A DNA stretch of 64,000 bases, taken from contig NZ_BAAAPK010000001.1 in the NCBI RefSeq assembly GCF_039531105.1, positions 1,364,001-1,428,000 of the forward strand, in the 5' to 3' direction. The notes beneath the pieces were generated by a model. The model did no database searches. It was not told where the DNA came from and worked only from the letters and a program-made list of their open reading frames with translations. Position 1 is the first letter of the stretch; each line of letters starts with the position of its first letter. Both the position numbers and the translations under genes were made by a program. This stretch comes from Microbacterium lacus. Its GTDB lineage: Bacteria; Actinomycetota; Actinomycetes; Actinomycetales; Microbacteriaceae. Shown piece after piece: positions 44,560 through 53,993 of this stretch.

Positions 44560-44657
44560 CCGCTCCCGACCCCGCCGAGGCACGGGATCGTGCCCATTCA
44601 ACACCCTGCGCGAGCGCCGCTTCGTCACCCCTCGCGAGTGAGAGGAGCCCTGTCGAG

Positions 44658-44685
44658 TTGACCGGGCGCGGGGGTGGTGTAAGGA
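44658..44685 (+). promoter_or_regulatory. Housekeeping-type promoter of pit
   Basis: TTGACC (44658-44663), a 16-nt spacer and TAAGGA (44680-44685) match a vegetative -35/-10 pair. The predicted leader is about 95 nt. No clear phosphate-regulator box was identified. Confidence 0.55.
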
Positions 44686-44788
44686 TTCTTCGTGGCCGGT
44701 TGCCGGTTCCTTAATTCGCCGTGAACTCTTCGTTCGCACCGCCGATCCCGTCGGCACCCCTTTCTTTCACTCTCTCGGAAAGCGAACG

Positions 44789-46014
<1,226 letters not shown>

Positions 46015-46018
<4 letters not shown>

Positions 46019-46350
46019 GCATCTCCATCGACTGGTTCGCCTTCGTCCAGGTCTTCCTCGCGGCGCTTCTCGCGACCGTGCTCGTCGTCGGCTTCTACTC
46101 GCTCGGTCTGAGGCTCCTGGTGCGCGCAGGTCGCGTCCCCGTCGTCGCGCCCGCGGAGTTCACCGACGCCATCACGGTCGTGACCGAGAAGGAGCAGAAG
46201 CGGGCGGCGAAGGCGGCGGCGAAGGCGGCGAAGAAGAACCCGCTGACACCGGCGGAGCGGCAGATCGCGGCGATCGGCGCGTACCTGTCCTTCGGGCTGT
46301 GCGGTCTCGCGGTCCTCGGCGGACTTCTGCTCATCGTCTTCAACCACTGA
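46015..46350 (+). CDS. Small two-helix membrane protein coupled to Pit
   Basis: The 111-residue protein has two transmembrane helices (about 8-32 and 84-108) joined by a loop of about 50 residues, with a highly basic Lys/Ala stretch (KRAAKAAAKAAKKN). AAGGAGGAGG lies before the GTG start, a strong ribosome binding site inside the pit 3' end, so high expression relative to pit is possible. The tight coupling suggests a Pit accessory subunit. Family not recognised. Confidence 0.75.
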
Positions 46351-46370
46351 GCGGCGTCGGGCACCGCGCG

Positions 46371-46376
46371 TAGGCT
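46371..46376 (+). promoter_or_regulatory. -10 box of the metallophosphoesterase gene
   Basis: TAGGCT ends 6 nt before the ATG at 46383, the leaderless arrangement. Confidence 0.6.
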
Positions 46377-46382
46377 GACGCC

Positions 46383-47297
46383 ATGACGGATGCCGCAGCC
46401 GCGCAGTTCGGCCAGTACCCGCCCGCGCGACGGACGATCCTGCACGTGAGCGATACGCATCTGCTCGGCGGCGATGTTCGGCTCGGCGGACGATTCGACA
46501 CGGCGGCCAATCTCCGCCGCACTCTGGATGCGGTGGAGGCGCTCGGCATCCGTCCCGACGCGATCGTCTTCACGGGCGACCTGACCGATCTCGGCGAGCC
46601 CGAGGCGTACCGGGCGTTGCGCGCGAGCGTCGAACCCGTCGCCGCCCGCATCGGCGCGCCGATCGTGTGGGTCGCCGGCAATCACGATGAGCGGCCCGCG
46701 CTGCGCGCAGAGCTTCTCGGTCTCGAGGCAACCGAAGAGCCCGTCACGGCCGTCCACGACCTGGACGGGCTTCGCCTGATCGTCCTCGACACGACGGTTC
46801 CGGGTTGGCACCACGGCGACCTCGACGACGCACAGCTGACGTGGTTGCAGGGTGTGCTCGCCATCCCGGCGCCGCTCGGCACGATTCTGGCGATGCACCA
46901 CCCTCCGCTCCCGTCGCACGTCCCGCTGTTCGACATCCTCGAGCTGCGCGACCAGCCGCGACTGGCTCGGGCGATCGCCGGCACCGACGTGCGGGCGATC
47001 CTGGCCGGACACCTCCATTACTCGACCAGCGGCACATTCGCCGGCATCCCGGTGAGCGTCTCCGCGGCCACGTGCTACACGATGGATCTCGCGCGCCCCG
47101 CCGCGGAGGTCAACGGGATGGATGCCGGGCAGTCGTTCCATCTCGTGCACGTGTACGACGACACGATCACCCACTCCGTCGTCCCGGTGGTGGAAGCGAC
47201 GACAGGAGACTTCTTCTCGGCGGAATGGGTGCGGACGATGGCCGCGCTCACCCCGGCCGAGCGGCTCGAGGCGTTCTCCCGCAAGCCCGGCCGCTGA
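46383..47297 (+). CDS. Calcineurin-like metallophosphoesterase (CpdA-like cyclic nucleotide phosphodiesterase)
   Basis: The 304-residue protein carries the five dimetal motifs: HVSDTHL at about residue 22, FTGDLTDLG, GNHDERPALR, MHHPP and GHLHYS. Spacing and the SDTHL form resemble CpdA-type 3',5'-cyclic nucleotide phosphodiesterases (class III). Substrate is inferred by family only. No signal peptide, so cytoplasmic. Confidence 0.87.
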   Translation: MTDAAAAQFGQYPPARRTILHVSDTHLLGGDVRLGGRFDTAANLRRTLDAVEALGIRPDAIVFTGDLTDLGEPEAYRALRASVEPVAARIGAPIVWVAGNHDERPALRAELLGLEATEEPVTAVHDLDGLRLIVLDTTVPGWHHGDLDDAQLTWLQGVLAIPAPLGTILAMHHPPLPSHVPLFDILELRDQPRLARAIAGTDVRAILAGHLHYSTSGTFAGIPVSVSAATCYTMDLARPAAEVNGMDAGQSFHLVHVYDDTITHSVVPVVEATTGDFFSAEWVRTMAALTPAERLEAFSRKPGR

Positions 47298-47422
47298 CTT
47301 CGCCGCGTCGTACAGTCACTCCGAGGTTGTTGTCCGTGACGTACGGATGCCGGACGAAGGCACCCGGGTAACCTCGAAGCATCCCTTCACATCGCCGTGA
47401 CCGACCCACGAGGACCCCACAC

Positions 47423-48901
47423 ATGGCTCTGGACGCAATGACGCGCACGCGCATCGAAACCGACTCCCTCGGATCCATGGAGATCCCCGCAGACGCGTAT
47501 TGGGGGATCCACACCGCGCGCGCGCTGGAGAACTTCCCGATCTCCAAGCGGCCGATCTCCGTCTACAAGGACCTCGTCCGCGGGCTCGCGATGGTCAAGC
47601 AGGCCTCGGCGCGCGCCAACCGCGACATCGGGACGCTCGACCCGTTCAAGGCCGACCTGATCGACCGCGCCGCACAGCTCGTGATCGACGGCCAGTATCA
47701 CGACGAGTTCATCGTCGGAGTGATCCAGGGCGGCGCCGGCACTTCGACGAACATGAACGCGAACGAGGTCATCACCAACATCGCGCTCGAACTCGCGGGC
47801 AGGGAGAAGGGCGATTACGCCTTCCTGTCGCCGATCGACGACACGAACCGCAGCCAGTCGACGAACGACGTGTACCCCACCGCGATCAAGGTCGGGCTGG
47901 GGCTCGACTTGCGGAGCCTCCTGGACGAGCTCGATCTCCTCCGCCGCGCGTTCCTCGCGAAGGCGGTTGAGTTCCACGACATCCTCAAGGTCGGGCGCAC
48001 CCAGCTGCAGGATGCCGTGCCGATGACCCTCGGGCAGGAGTTCAACGGGTTCGCCACGACGCTGGGCGAGGACCACAGCCGGTTGAAGGAGAACGCCTAC
48101 CTGCTCTGCGAGATCAACATGGGGGCCACCGCGATCGGGACGGGGATCACCACCCACCCCGACTACGGGCGGTCCGTGCTGCACCACCTGCGGGAGATCA
48201 CCGGCCTGGATCTGGACACCGCGACCGACCTCGTCGAATCCACGAGCGACACCGGCGCGTTCATGTCCTTCTCCTCCACGCTCAAGCGCAACGCGATCAA
48301 GCTCTCGAAGATCTGCAACGACTTGCGGCTGCTCTCCTCCGGCCCGCAGGCCGGCTTCGGCGAGATCAACCTGCCGCCCCGCCAGGCGGGCTCGAGCATC
48401 ATGCCCGGCAAGGTCAACCCGGTGATCCCCGAGGTCGTGAACCAGGTCGCGTTCGCCGTCGCGGGCGCGGACCTCACCGTGACGATGGCGGTCGAGGCGG
48501 GCCAGCTCCAGCTGAATGCGTTCGAACCCGTGATCGCCCACTCGCTGTTCCAGTCGATCACCTGGATGCGCCGCGGGATGCACACCCTGCGCGTGAACTG
48601 CGTCGACGGCATCACCGCCAACACCGAGCGCCTCGGCGCGATGGTGGGCGCCTCCGTCGGAGTGATCACCGCACTGACCCCCTTCATCGGCTACGCCGCC
48701 GCCGCAGCGCTCGCCAAGACGGCGCTGCTGACGGGCCGCAACGTCGCCGATCTCGTCGTCGAAGCGGGCCTGATGTCGCGCGAAGAGGTGATCAAGCAGC
48801 TCTCCCCGGCACGTCTGTCGGGGCTGGAGACGATCACGGCCGCGATCCCGATCGTGCGCGCCGGTGCGGCGGAGACGGGGTCCATCCCGACGGACCACTG
48901 A
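47423..48901 (+). CDS. aspA: Aspartate ammonia-lyase
   Basis: The 492-residue enzyme of the aspartase/fumarase superfamily converts aspartate to fumarate and ammonia. The N-terminus (ETDSLGSMEIPADAYWGIHTARALENF) is the aspartase form. GAGTSTNMNANEV, SQSTNDVYPTAI and the catalytic loop GSSIMPGKVNPVIPE are present. The loop serine acts as the base. Class II fumarase is the alternative, but the N-terminus favours aspartase. A possible upstream -10, TAACCT, lies about 50 nt before the ATG. Confidence 0.9.
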   Translation: MALDAMTRTRIETDSLGSMEIPADAYWGIHTARALENFPISKRPISVYKDLVRGLAMVKQASARANRDIGTLDPFKADLIDRAAQLVIDGQYHDEFIVGVIQGGAGTSTNMNANEVITNIALELAGREKGDYAFLSPIDDTNRSQSTNDVYPTAIKVGLGLDLRSLLDELDLLRRAFLAKAVEFHDILKVGRTQLQDAVPMTLGQEFNGFATTLGEDHSRLKENAYLLCEINMGATAIGTGITTHPDYGRSVLHHLREITGLDLDTATDLVESTSDTGAFMSFSSTLKRNAIKLSKICNDLRLLSSGPQAGFGEINLPPRQAGSSIMPGKVNPVIPEVVNQVAFAVAGADLTVTMAVEAGQLQLNAFEPVIAHSLFQSITWMRRGMHTLRVNCVDGITANTERLGAMVGASVGVITALTPFIGYAAAAALAKTALLTGRNVADLVVEAGLMSREEVIKQLSPARLSGLETITAAIPIVRAGAAETGSIPTDH

Positions 48902-48920
48902 GCCTGGGGTGTGTCGGTCG

Positions 48921-48950
48921 GTGACAGGTCATGGTGTGGCGCGCTAGCTT
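48921..48950 (+). promoter_or_regulatory. Candidate promoter of the DUF4190 gene
   Basis: GTGACA (48921-48926), an 18-nt spacer and TAGCTT (48945-48950) resemble a vegetative promoter, giving a 5' leader of about 30 nt with a GAGAGG ribosome binding site. Confidence 0.45.
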
Positions 48951-48986
48951 CGAAGCGCACCGCTTCCGTTTGAGAGGACCTTGATC

Positions 48987-49415
48987 ATGACCGATCCGCA
49001 GAACCCCGACGTCCCGCCCGCCTACAACCCGCCGCCTGCCGCGCCGGCGTACTCGTCCGCTCCGGCCGCTCCGGCCGGCGCGCCCGCGCCCGGAGCTCCC
49101 GTGCCCGGCAAGACCCTGGGCATCGTCGCGCTCGTGGTGGCGATCTTCTTCAACGTCATCGGTCTGATCCTGGGCATCGTGGCGCTCGTGCAGAGCAAGA
49201 AGGCCGGGTACAAGAACGGCTTCGCGGTCGCGGCGATCATCGTCGGAGCCGTGCTGACCGTGATCGGGATCATCGTCGCGATCGTCGTGATCGGCGGGAT
49301 CATCGCCGTCGCCGGAGTCGGCACGGACGCCATCCAGGCGTGCGAGGCGGTCGGGTACTCCGGTACCGTCACCGTGCAGGGCGTGACCGTGGACTGCAAC
49401 ACGCTGAACCCCTGA
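48987..49415 (+). CDS. DUF4190 membrane protein
   Basis: The 142-residue protein has a Pro/Ala-rich cytoplasmic N-terminus (about 1-45) and two transmembrane helices (about 47-70 and 80-112) with the DUF4190 pattern, LGIVALVVAIFFNVIGLILGIVAL, then GFAVAAIIVGAV. A short outer tail with two cysteines (ACEAVGY, DCNTL) could form a disulfide. Function of the family unknown. The ATG at 48987 is preferred over a TTG two codons upstream. Confidence 0.85.
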   Translation: MTDPQNPDVPPAYNPPPAAPAYSSAPAAPAGAPAPGAPVPGKTLGIVALVVAIFFNVIGLILGIVALVQSKKAGYKNGFAVAAIIVGAVLTVIGIIVAIVVIGGIIAVAGVGTDAIQACEAVGYSGTVTVQGVTVDCNTLNP

Positions 49416-49427
49416 CCGCGACCCGAC

Positions 49428-49460
49428 GAAACCCCGCCGCTGAACCTGCGGTGGGGTTTC
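49428..49460. terminator. Bidirectional terminator
   Basis: GAAACCCCGCCGC and GCGGTGGGGTTTC form a 13-bp stem (one G-T pair) with a 7-nt loop, flanked by short A and T runs on both sides. It lies between the convergent DUF4190 and FAH genes. Confidence 0.88.
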
Positions 49461-49467
49461 GCGCGTT

Positions 49468-50334
49468 TCAGTCCAGAATGCGGCAGTGCGTGGTCAGGGC
49501 GCCGATCCCGTCGATCCCGACCGTCACGGTCGAGCGGTCGCGGAGGAAGACCTGCGGGTCCCGCGAGTAGCCGGCGCCTCCCGGACTGCCGGTGGAGATC
49601 AGCGTCCCCGGCAGCAGGGTGGCCGAGCGCGAGAGGTGCGAGATGAGCGTCGACACCGGACGCACCATCTGCCCGGTCGAAGCGTCCTGCAGCAGGACGC
49701 CGTCGAGCTCGGTCCAGATGTGCAGATCCTGCGGATCGGGGATCTCGTCGGCGGTGACGACGAACGGTCCGGTGGGGGTGAACCCGTCGAAGGACTTGCA
49801 CCGTGACCACTGCGCCTCGGAGTATTGGATGTCCCGGGCGGTGATGTCGTTGACGACGGTGTACCCCCACACGTGGGACAGCGCGTCCTCGGGGGCGACG
49901 TCCTTCGCCGGCGAGCCGATGATGACACCGAGTTCGGCCTCGTAGTCCACCGACTCGCTCAGCACCCGCGGCCACGTCGTCGTGGCATCGTGCGCGGACA
50001 GGGAGTTCGGCCACAGCACGAACACCGTCGGGGTCGAATCGGTCTTGAGTCCGAGTTCGCTGGAGTGCGCGGCGTAGTTGAGCCCGATCGCGAGGATCAC
50101 GGGGGGAGTGAGCACCGCCGAGGCGTACGACAGAGCGTCGAGCGGATGCCGCACGGCGGCGTCCGGCGCGGCAGAGCGCACCCGCTCGAGGAGTTCGTCG
50201 CCGCCCGCGATCAGTTCTTCGAGGAAGCGCGGAGCGCCGGGCCACATGTCCTCGACGAGGATCGCCACCTCGTCCTGAACCAGCGCGAGCCGCGCATCCT
50301 CGGACCCGGGCGGGATGACGTGGGCGAAGCGCAT
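49468..50334 (-). CDS. Fumarylacetoacetate hydrolase-family protein
   Basis: The 288-residue protein has the FAH C-terminal domain, with metal-binding DYEAELGVIIG, NDITARDIQ and the late TGSPGGAGY-type loop. Family members hydrolyse or decarboxylate 2-oxo or 1,3-dicarbonyl acids in aromatic and sugar catabolism. Nothing nearby defines the pathway. Length fits single-subunit bacterial members. Confidence 0.87.
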   Translation of the reverse strand: MRFAHVIPPGSEDARLALVQDEVAILVEDMWPGAPRFLEELIAGGDELLERVRSAAPDAAVRHPLDALSYASAVLTPPVILAIGLNYAAHSSELGLKTDSTPTVFVLWPNSLSAHDATTTWPRVLSESVDYEAELGVIIGSPAKDVAPEDALSHVWGYTVVNDITARDIQYSEAQWSRCKSFDGFTPTGPFVVTADEIPDPQDLHIWTELDGVLLQDASTGQMVRPVSTLISHLSRSATLLPGTLISTGSPGGAGYSRDPQVFLRDRSTVTVGIDGIGALTTHCRILD

Positions 50335-50340
50335 CCTTCC

Positions 50341-50346
50341 ACGCTA
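50341..50346 (-). promoter_or_regulatory. -10 box of the FAH-family gene
   Basis: On the minus strand TAGCGT ends 6 nt before the ATG. The spacer GGAAGG is purine-rich and could also act as a ribosome binding site on a longer mRNA. Confidence 0.5.
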
Positions 50347-50386
50347 CCGGCCCGCCGGCGCCTGCGCTCTCGCCCCACGTCGCCCC

Positions 50387-50392
50387 TAGGCT
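50387..50392 (+). promoter_or_regulatory. -10 box of prsW, leaderless arrangement
   Basis: TAGGCT ends 6 nt before the ATG at 50399, with no ribosome binding site. Confidence 0.6.
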
Positions 50393-50398
50393 GTCCGC

Positions 50399-51631
50399 AT
50401 GACGTTTGACCCGGCGCGCCCGGACGGGCCCGATCCGTCTCCGCGCCCGACTCTGACCCCGCCCGTGTTCGCCTCGGCGCTCGCGCAGCCACGCGTGTCG
50501 CACGGGGCTCAGATCGCCGCCGCCCCCGTCTCGCCTGCCGCCGTCCCGGTCACTCCCCGGGCGGGACGGACCGCCCCGATCTGGATCGTCGGGATCATCG
50601 TGCTGCTCCTGGTCGCGCTCGTGGGGTACTTCCTCACCGCGATCGGTCCGGCCGCGTCGCTGATCGGCATGGTGCTCGCGCTCATCCCGCTCGCCGGTGT
50701 CCTCGTGGCCGTTCGGCTCGTCGACCGATGGGAGCCCGAGCCGCGTGGTCTCCTCATCCTCGCTGTCGCATGGGGCGCGGTCGTTGCCGTCGGCATCACC
50801 CTCGGCGTCGACCTCGCCCTGAGTCTCGTGCTCGGGGTGGAGGACTCCCCGATGGCGGATGCCTTCTCGGCGGTCGTGCAGGCGCCCATCGTGGAAGAGT
50901 TCGCGAAGGGCCTCGGCGTCTACCTCATCTTCGTCACAGCCCGGCGCGCGTTCGACGGACCGGTGGACGGGATCGTCTACGGGGCCCTCGTGGGGGCCGG
51001 GTTCGCCTTCACCGAGAACATCCAGTATTTCGCGGTGAGCTTCATCGAGGGCGGCGTCGCCGATGCGTCCGCGACCTTCTTCGTCCGCGGCATCCTGTCG
51101 CCGTTCGCCCACGTGATGTTCACGAGCATCACCGGGTTCGCCCTGGGGCTGGCCGCGCGCCGCGGAGCACGTGCCGGCCGCGCCGTCGGCCCCTGGGTCC
51201 TCGGCATGATGGGCGCGATGATGTTGCACGCGCTCTGGAACGGCTCCGCCGTCTTCGGGGACTTCTTCGGGCTCTACCTGACCTTGCAGGTTCCGCTGTT
51301 CGTGGGCTTCATCCTCGGGATCGTCGCGTTGCGTCGCGAAGAGGCCCGACTCACGCGATCGCGGCTCGGAGATTACGCCGCCGCCGGATGGTTCACCCCG
51401 CAGGAGGTGGACATGCTGGCGACCGGTTCCGGCCGGAAGGCGGCGCTCGCATGGGCGCGGACGTTGCGGGGTGACCGTACGCCCCTGATGAAGCAGTTCA
51501 TCGCCGACGCCACGGCGCTCGCCGCGGCGCGCCAGCGCGCCATCACCGGGCGGGATCCGAACGCGCGGGAGGACGAGCACGTTCTGCTCACCCGGACGGC
51601 GGCCACTCGCGCGCAGATGTTCGCGCTCTGA
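50399..51631 (+). CDS. prsW: PrsW-family intramembrane metalloprotease
   Basis: The 410-residue protein has a proline-rich cytoplasmic N-terminus (about 1-58) and about eight transmembrane helices. The PrsW motifs are VEEFAKG (EExxK), GAGFAFTENIQYF (FxxxEN), FAHVMFTSITGF and MMLHALWNGS, which place Glu and His residues in the membrane for zinc. PrsW proteases start cleavage of membrane anti-sigma factors in Bacillus. Whether this one acts on the ECF partner at 12190 is untested. A C-terminal cytoplasmic extension of about 90 residues follows the last helix. Confidence 0.9.
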   Translation: MTFDPARPDGPDPSPRPTLTPPVFASALAQPRVSHGAQIAAAPVSPAAVPVTPRAGRTAPIWIVGIIVLLLVALVGYFLTAIGPAASLIGMVLALIPLAGVLVAVRLVDRWEPEPRGLLILAVAWGAVVAVGITLGVDLALSLVLGVEDSPMADAFSAVVQAPIVEEFAKGLGVYLIFVTARRAFDGPVDGIVYGALVGAGFAFTENIQYFAVSFIEGGVADASATFFVRGILSPFAHVMFTSITGFALGLAARRGARAGRAVGPWVLGMMGAMMLHALWNGSAVFGDFFGLYLTLQVPLFVGFILGIVALRREEARLTRSRLGDYAAAGWFTPQEVDMLATGSGRKAALAWARTLRGDRTPLMKQFIADATALAAARQRAITGRDPNAREDEHVLLTRTAATRAQMFAL

Positions 51632-51647
51632 GGACGCCGGTGACAAG

Positions 51648-51698
51648 ACTCAGCGCCCGGGTCCGCGGCAAGGCCTGCGTGACATCCGGGCGCTGAGT
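51648..51698 (+). terminator. Hairpin after prsW
   Basis: ACTCAGCGCCCGG (51648-51660) and CCGGGCGCTGAGT (51686-51698) form a perfect 13-bp stem around a 25-nt loop, 17 nt after the prsW stop. There is no T-run and the loop is long for a terminator, so an RNA-processing role is possible. Confidence 0.55.
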
Positions 51699-51813
51699 TG
51701 GCCTGCGTCCAGACTGGCGCGCCCGGGGGTCCGGTGTCAAGGATCAGCCCGGCGATCGCCCTGGTTCGAGGCTGCGCTTTGACCGCAGGAGAGCACTCGG
51801 GTTGGATGGTCTC

Positions 51814-52182
51814 ATGACTGATGACCGTACCAAGCCCGAGATCGACGCCCCGCAGGGCCCCGCCCCCGACGAACTCGTCATCCGCGACCTCATCGTCGGC
51901 GACGGCGCTGAGGCCAAGGCCGGCGACACCGTCACCGTCCACTACGCCGGCGTCGAGTACGAGTCCGGCGAGGAGTTCGACTCCTCCTGGAATCGCGGGG
52001 AGAGCATCCAGTTCCCGCTCCGCGGCCTCATCCAGGGCTGGCAGGACGGCATCCCCGGAATGAAGGTCGGCGGACGCCGTGAACTCGTGATCCCGCCGCA
52101 CCTCGCCTACGGTCCGGCCGGCGGACACTTCCTGGGTGGGAAGACGCTCATCTTCGTGATCGACCTCATCGCCGTCGGCTGA
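51814..52182 (+). CDS. FKBP-type peptidyl-prolyl cis-trans isomerase
   Basis: The 122-residue cytoplasmic protein is a single FKBP domain: VTVHYAGVEYESGEEFDSSWNRG, then GLIQGWQDGIPGMKVGGRRELVIPPHLAYG and TLIFVIDLIAV. It catalyses proline isomerisation in folding. The ATG is preferred over a TTG four codons upstream. No signal peptide. It is followed by a strong terminator. Confidence 0.95.
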   Translation: MTDDRTKPEIDAPQGPAPDELVIRDLIVGDGAEAKAGDTVTVHYAGVEYESGEEFDSSWNRGESIQFPLRGLIQGWQDGIPGMKVGGRRELVIPPHLAYGPAGGHFLGGKTLIFVIDLIAVG

Positions 52183-52197
52183 GTCCGACACCCCAGA

Positions 52198-52229
52198 AGA
52201 CCCGGATGCATCGGCATCCGGGTCTTTTT
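52198..52229 (+). terminator. Intrinsic terminator after the FKBP gene
   Basis: AGACCCGGATGC, loop ATCG, GCATCCGGGTCT and a T-run form a perfect 12-bp intrinsic terminator. Confidence 0.95.
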
Positions 52230-52338
52230 CCATTCATGGGAATGGATTCGGCGAGCCCTCGGTTGGAGGAGGAGACGCGCCGCGCTGCCGGCACCACTCG
52301 AGCTCGGGACATCCCGGCCCGCACAACACAGGAGAGTC

Positions 52339-52905
52339 ATGACCGACACCACCACCACCGCCCTCGAGATCCCCGGTTACCGCGCCGGCACCTGGATCCT
52401 GGACCCCAGCCACAGCGAGGTCGGGTTCACCGTCCGGCACATGATGATCTCGAAGGTGCGCGGCCACTTCGCGGTGAAGAGTGCCACGCTCATCGCCCCG
52501 GAGAACCCGCTCGAGGCCAAGGTGGAGGCGCACGTGGACGCCGCGTCGCTCGACACGAAGGACGAGGGCCGCGACCAGCACCTGCGCTCGGCCGACTTCT
52601 TCGACGTCGAGACCTACCCGTCGATCGACTTCGTCTCCACCGGCGTGCGCATCGAGGACGGCGAGATGCTCGTGGACGGCGACCTCACGATCAAGGGCGT
52701 GACCAAGCCCGTCACGTTCGAGTTCGACTTCGGCGGCTTCGGCAGCGACCCCTGGGGCAACTACAAGGCCGGTGCGACGGCCAAGACCGTCATCAACCGC
52801 GAGGACTTCGGGCTGACCTGGAACGCCGCTCTGGAGACCGGTGGGGTGCTCGTCGGCAAGGACGTCACGATCACGCTCGACCTGCAGGGCGCCTACCAGG
52901 CCTGA
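52339..52905 (+). CDS. YceI-family lipid-binding protein
   Basis: The 188-residue protein has the lipocalin-like YceI fold with the hallmark GTWILDPSHSEVGFTVRHMMISKVRGHF, then DEGRDQHLRSADFFDVETYPSIDF and LTIKGVTKPVTFEF. The family binds polyisoprenoid or amide lipids. No signal peptide, as is usual for actinobacterial cytoplasmic forms. AGGAGAG precedes the ATG. Confidence 0.93.
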   Translation: MTDTTTTALEIPGYRAGTWILDPSHSEVGFTVRHMMISKVRGHFAVKSATLIAPENPLEAKVEAHVDAASLDTKDEGRDQHLRSADFFDVETYPSIDFVSTGVRIEDGEMLVDGDLTIKGVTKPVTFEFDFGGFGSDPWGNYKAGATAKTVINREDFGLTWNAALETGGVLVGKDVTITLDLQGAYQA

Positions 52906-52954
52906 GCCGTTCGCACACTATGGGGGGATGCTGCGGCATCCCCCCATCGTCGTC

Positions 52955-53905
52955 TCAGTGCGCGGCCGCGCGGCGTCGACGCAGCCGGTCCTGGGCGAGC
53001 AGGATCCCGAGGAACACGACGACCGCACCGACGGGTTCGTTCCATGTGATCGCCTCGCCGAGGACGACGATGCCCAACGCCACACCCACGATCGGGGTGA
53101 TGTAGGTGACGGTCGACGCGCGGGTCGGTCCCCACGCCCGCAGCGTGTTCTGATTCCAGATGTAGGCCACGCCGGTGCCGAGGCATCCGAGCAGAAGGAC
53201 GCTCCCGATGATCCACGGATCCAGCGCGACCGGCGTCTGCGCGATCGCCGGGGTCAGGGCCGCCATGATCGCTGCGGCGATGCCGATGTTCAGGAACGAG
53301 AACATCAGGGCGCTCATCCCGGTGTTCGAGACGAACCGCCGCATGTAGGCCAGGCTGAAGCCGTAGCACGCCGTGGCGCCGAGGATCGCCAGCTGCGCGA
53401 CGAGGCTCTGGTCCAGATCGAGGCCCTGCCACGGCGCGATGATCACCATGACCCCGAGGATGCCGACCACGATGCCGAGGATCTGCACCGGCTTGAGCTT
53501 CTCGACCCGGAAAAGGAGCCCGGCCATCACAGCGGTCATGATCGGCGTGGTCGCGTTGTAGATGCTCGCGAGTCCCGAGGTGACGTGCTGCTGCGCCCAG
53601 GAGAACAGCAGGAACGGCACGACGCAGAACGACACCGCGAGCACGGTCATGTGACCCCACACGCGAAGACGACGCGGAAGACGCTCTCGACTCAGGGCGA
53701 CGAACAGCCCGAGGGTCAGCCCGCCCAGGATCAGGCGGGACCACGCGACCTGCGCGGGCGAGAGGCCGCCCAGCGCGACCTTCATGAACAGGAAGCTCGA
53801 GCCCCAGATGACACCGGTGAGGATGAACTGCACAACGATCCAGCCCTGCCCGCGCACAGGGCGCTCGGTGAATGCGGGTGGGGCGATCGCGCGGGGAGTG
53901 GACAC
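52955..53905 (-). CDS. EamA/DMT-superfamily transporter
   Basis: The 316-residue protein has ten transmembrane helices in two EamA repeats (first: ILTGVIWGSSFLFMKVALGGLSP; second: LGATACYGFSLAYMRRFV, PIVGVALGIVVLGEAI). Members export or import amino acids and other metabolites; the substrate is not determinable here. The GTG start is supported by TAGAGT 6 nt upstream. It ends in a basic tail. Confidence 0.92.
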   Translation of the reverse strand: MSTPRAIAPPAFTERPVRGQGWIVVQFILTGVIWGSSFLFMKVALGGLSPAQVAWSRLILGGLTLGLFVALSRERLPRRLRVWGHMTVLAVSFCVVPFLLFSWAQQHVTSGLASIYNATTPIMTAVMAGLLFRVEKLKPVQILGIVVGILGVMVIIAPWQGLDLDQSLVAQLAILGATACYGFSLAYMRRFVSNTGMSALMFSFLNIGIAAAIMAALTPAIAQTPVALDPWIIGSVLLLGCLGTGVAYIWNQNTLRAWGPTRASTVTYITPIVGVALGIVVLGEAITWNEPVGAVVVFLGILLAQDRLRRRRAAAH

Positions 53906-53911
53906 GCGGCG

Positions 53912-53917
53912 ACTCTA
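53912..53917 (-). promoter_or_regulatory. -10 box of the EamA transporter gene
   Basis: On the minus strand TAGAGT ends 6 nt before the GTG start. Confidence 0.55.
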
Positions 53918-53993
53918 ACCCCGCCCCCGGACGCACGACATGGGCCACGGATGCGACGTCCGAAATCCTCCGATGGACGGCGGTCCCACGCGG

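Noticed and set aside
44560..44788. PhoP (phosphate) box upstream of pit
   Set aside because: GTGAAC and GTTCGC occur near 44720-44740 but do not form the expected 11-bp direct repeats.
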